From contig JAISEB010000164.1 of assembly GCA_031264395.1 (NCBI GenBank), forward strand, positions 1-7,341: DNA of 7,341 nt, in the 5' to 3' direction. Below, one piece after another: positions 5,529-7,341 of this stretch. The notes below the pieces were generated by a model that saw only the letters and a list, made by a program, of their open reading frames with translations, was not told the origin of the DNA and searched no databases. The stretch's first letter is position 1; every line of letters begins with the position of its first letter. The stretch is from Treponema sp. GTDB taxonomy: Bacteria; Spirochaetota; Spirochaetia; Treponematales; Breznakiellaceae. The translations under genes were made by a program, and so were the position numbers.

Positions 5529-5885
5529 ATGGAACAGACGTTTGTGGAAAAAATGAACACGTCCCTGACTGCCCTGAAGATGGAGATCATTTCCAAGCTT
5601 CTTGTGAGCAACGAAGATTTCAAGAAAATTGTGGAGGGCATGGACCCCAAGGATCTTGCGGATATCGCGTCCGATGATATAGACCGGAAGATGATCGAAG
5701 CCCTCGGCTCACAGGATCTCAAGCGGCTCAAACTGATAGATTCGGCGCTGACACGAATTCAGCAGGGAAAATACGGATTATGCGTAAAATGCGGAAAGCG
5801 CATTCCCCAGGACAGGCTTGAGGCCATTCCCTACGCCCTGATGTGCGTAGAATGTAAAACCGAAGAGGAAAGGAGAAACAGGTAG
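5529..5885 (+). CDS. DksA/TraR-family C4-type zinc-finger protein
   Basis: A 118-residue protein with a predicted helical N-terminal part, a coiled-coil hairpin at about 10-80, and a C-terminal C4 zinc finger: Cys85, Cys88, Cys106 and Cys109 in a C-x2-C-x17-C-x2-C pattern (LCVKCGKRIP, then LMCVECK). This spacing is that of DksA, the RNA polymerase secondary-channel factor that works with ppGpp on rRNA and amino-acid promoters. The coiled-coil tip DLADIA (42-47) fits the DxxDxA motif that DksA inserts towards the active site. It is shorter than E. coli DksA (151 residues), the difference being at the N-terminus, and closer in size to the small DksA-like proteins of many bacteria. A role in stringent or stress transcription control is inferred. 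It is a single-gene unit with its own strong ribosome-binding site. Confidence 0.85.
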   Translation: MEQTFVEKMNTSLTALKMEIISKLLVSNEDFKKIVEGMDPKDLADIASDDIDRKMIEALGSQDLKRLKLIDSALTRIQQGKYGLCVKCGKRIPQDRLEAIPYALMCVECKTEEERRNR

Positions 5886-5887
5886 AT

Positions 5888-5942
5888 CCGGCGCGCCGGT
5901 TTCCCGGGCGGATTCGAAGAACCCCCAATCCGGCGCGCTTTC
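5888..5942. terminator. GC-rich hairpin between convergent genes, possible bidirectional terminator
   Basis: GCGCGCCGG (5891-5899) pairs perfectly with CCGGCGCGC (5930-5938), with further GGG/CCC pairing possible inside the 30-base loop. The left arm is also part of a perfect 12-bp palindrome, CCGGCGCGCCGG (5888-5899), which could form a competing structure. The plus-strand side is followed only by TTTCCCT, a weak U-tract, and the minus-strand side has none. Its place in the 58-base gap between two convergent genes favours a terminator, but the absence of a proper U-run leaves this uncertain. Confidence 0.45.
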
Positions 5943-5943
5943 C

Positions 5944-6822
5944 CTACAATTTTTCCGCCCTCCAGACAGCCGTTCCCGGGCCGTTTTTCGTTCCTTCAAA
6001 GAAAACCGTTTCGGCGTAGCCTGAATCAAGCAGGACGCGGCGGGCCGCGCCGTAATGTCCGTCCAGATCTTCGGCGCGGTGGGCGTCGGCGGTAACAAGC
6101 GCGGGGACACCCGCCTCCCCAAAGAGCCGGAGGAGGGCCCCCGACGGATATGTTTCCCTTACGCTCCTCCGGTTAAGGCCCCCGGTGTTGACCTCCACAG
6201 CGGCGCCTGTCCGCGCGGCGGCGCGGGCGGCTTCCCCGCCCCGGCGGAGCCATGTTTCGCCGTTTTCCTGAAAAAAATCCCCCCGGTTGTTTTTCTTGAC
6301 GACATCCGCGTGTCCAAGAATGTCAAAGCCGCCTCCGGCGATCATGCCGATCAGAGCGTCCCAGTACGCGTTCATGTACGCGCCGCCGTCGCCGCCAAAC
6401 CCTTCCCGTATGCCCGCAAGGATCTCCTCGCGGGGGCCGTCCACGGTAAAGGGCGCGCCCCCGGGCGGGACAAGGTAATGCACCGACCCGATGATGTAAT
6501 CAAGCCCCATTTCGCGGTAGTCCCTGTCGGCCGGCCCCATGAGCCCGGCTATATAATCGACCTCAAGCCCCAGGTACACGGGGATCTTCCCCTCCCAGCG
6601 GCGGCGGGCCGAACGGACCTCGTCAAGGTATGCCTGCAGCCGTTCATCCGGCAGGTGCCAGGCACTCCTGAAGCCCGTCTTCCGGCCTATGGGGGCGTGG
6701 GAACTGAAGCCGACGGCGGAAAGCCCCTTCTCCCAGGCCGTTTTGCAGAGGGTTTCAATATCGTCCGTTCCGTCGCAGAAGACCGAATGGGTGTGCAGGG
6801 AAGAAAAACGCGCCGCCTTCAA
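5944..6822 (-). CDS. hisJ: Histidinol-phosphatase, PHP family (HisJ/HisK type)
   Basis: A 292-residue protein of the polymerase-and-histidinol-phosphatase (PHP) superfamily, expected to hydrolyse L-histidinol phosphate to histidinol, the penultimate stage of histidine synthesis in the cytosol. The metal-binding motifs appear in order: LHTHSVFCDG (His10, His12, Asp17), FSSHAP (His42), GLEVDY (Glu87), GSVHYL (His115), GHADVVKK (His171), VEVNTGGLNR (209-218) and TADAHR (Asp246, His248). Length is slightly above the usual 260-280. The start is a TTG at 6822, preceded by GGAGGG (6834-6829) at 6 bases; no ATG or GTG lies before the first metal motif, so TTG is required. It starts 3 bases after the stop of the receiver-Hpt gene, so the two are probably translationally coupled. 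No other his genes are in view. A different phosphoester substrate is possible, as the PHP family is broad. Confidence 0.85.
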   Translation of the reverse strand: MKAARFSSLHTHSVFCDGTDDIETLCKTAWEKGLSAVGFSSHAPIGRKTGFRSAWHLPDERLQAYLDEVRSARRRWEGKIPVYLGLEVDYIAGLMGPADRDYREMGLDYIIGSVHYLVPPGGAPFTVDGPREEILAGIREGFGGDGGAYMNAYWDALIGMIAGGGFDILGHADVVKKNNRGDFFQENGETWLRRGGEAARAAARTGAAVEVNTGGLNRRSVRETYPSGALLRLFGEAGVPALVTADAHRAEDLDGHYGAARRVLLDSGYAETVFFEGTKNGPGTAVWRAEKL

Positions 6823-6825
6823 CCT

Positions 6826-7341
6826 TTACCCTCCGGCTTTCAGGTACGCCTCGGCGGCGGCCTTGAACCGCTCAAACGCCGCCGCCGCGACAGGCCACGC
6901 GGCTGCGGTTTCGGCCCCGTCCGCCTTCACGCAGGCCAGTTCCAGGCGGGCGGCCGCTTCGCCAAGTTCTTTTCCGCCCATGGTAAAGGAACTTCCCTTG
7001 ATCGTATGGGCTTCCCGCCGGGCGGATTCCCAGTCCGCCTTTTCGGCAAGGCCGGGAATAAGCGCAAGCTGTTCGGAGGTACGCTCAATGAATTTCGCGA
7101 GGAGCGGCTTTGCGGTTTCCTCGTCGTTCATGAAGGTGTCAAGCATATCCTCGGCGTCAAAAACGGCCGCGTTGGAGGATTTTGCCCCGGTTTCCCAAGC
7201 TTTTCCGTCCTGGCGCACCCCTATCCATTTGTTGAGCATGACTTCCAGATCCGGCCTTTTGAAGGGCTTTATCAGCACGTCGTCAAAACCGGCGGCCGCG
7301 CACCGTTCCCGTTCGTCCGAAAGGGCGCTGGCGGTAACGGC
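6826..7341 (-). CDS. Receiver-Hpt signalling protein, C-terminal fragment (probable hybrid histidine kinase)
   Basis: The frame is open to the right window edge, giving 171 residues of the C-terminus; the beginning is missing. Residues 1-40 are the last third of a response-regulator receiver domain: AVTASA with the conserved switch Thr3, the AGFDDVLIKPF block with the conserved Lys25, and a final helix LEVMLNKWI. A linker of about 20 residues follows. Then comes a histidine phosphotransfer (Hpt) domain, with the phospho-accepting His112 in AHTIKGSS, preceded by the helix carrying LLAKFIERTSEQL and followed by GAAARLE-type helices rich in alanine. This order, receiver then Hpt at the C-terminus, is typical of hybrid sensor kinases and phosphorelay proteins. 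The sensor and kinase parts, if present, lie beyond the window. An internal GTG at 7278 is inside the receiver domain and is not a start. Confidence 0.85.
   Translation of the reverse strand, partial: AVTASALSDERERCAAAGFDDVLIKPFKRPDLEVMLNKWIGVRQDGKAWETGAKSSNAAVFDAEDMLDTFMNDEETAKPLLAKFIERTSEQLALIPGLAEKADWESARREAHTIKGSSFTMGGKELGEAAARLELACVKADGAETAAAWPVAAAAFERFKAAAEAYLKAGG
6829..6834 (-). promoter_or_regulatory. Ribosome-binding site for the TTG start of the PHP phosphatase
   Basis: Minus-strand GGAGGG lies 6 bases before the TTG at 6822. It falls within the last codons of the upstream receiver-Hpt gene, which ends at 6826, supporting coupled translation. Confidence 0.75.

Noticed and set aside
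6287..6478. Plus-strand open frame of 63 codons opposite the PHP phosphatase
   Set aside because: Antisense shadow of the conserved metal-motif region, without a ribosome-binding site.

Overview
The window looks like chromosomal DNA of a GC-rich anaerobic bacterium. A termite-gut-type spirochaete (Treponema-like) is my best guess, from the mix of nitrogenase-like genes, a TraX-family protein, a short DksA-family protein and the style of the signal peptide at the left edge. This is an inference from memory of such genomes, not a proven assignment; an anaerobic clostridial or other spirochaete genome would also fit. There are no tRNA, rRNA, CRISPR or insertion-sequence features. Genes are tightly packed and no gene-free stretch exceeds 300 bases.

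Left part (1-4448): a divergent promoter region (about 78-292) lies between the start of a secreted protein on the minus strand (cut by the window edge) and a three-gene plus-strand operon. The operon encodes an O-acetylhomoserine sulfhydrylase (metY, 293-1618) followed by two nitrogenase component-1-like subunits, a NifD-like alpha (1643-3130) and a NifK-like beta (3114-4448, GTG start, overlapping by 17 bases). Both subunits keep the P-cluster cysteines, and the alpha subunit keeps the cofactor cysteine, but several NifD hallmarks are missing. The pairing with metY points to a methylthio-alkane reductase (Mar)-like enzyme: it would release methanethiol from methylated sulfur compounds, and MetY would join it to O-acetylhomoserine to make methionine directly. 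No NifH-like electron donor and no cluster-assembly gene is present here, so those must be supplied from elsewhere.

Middle part (4445-5885): a TraX-family membrane protein on the minus strand meets the operon head-on, the two stop codons sharing a TTAA. A divergent intergenic region then leads to a 118-residue DksA/TraR-type C4 zinc-finger protein on the plus strand.

Right part (5888-7341): after a GC-rich hairpin between convergent genes comes a minus-strand pair. The upstream gene is the C-terminal end of a receiver-Hpt signalling protein, probably a hybrid histidine kinase, cut by the window edge. Three bases downstream, and starting with TTG, is a PHP-family histidinol-phosphatase.

The most interesting element is the metY-nitrogenase-like operon together with its unusually symmetrical divergent promoter.
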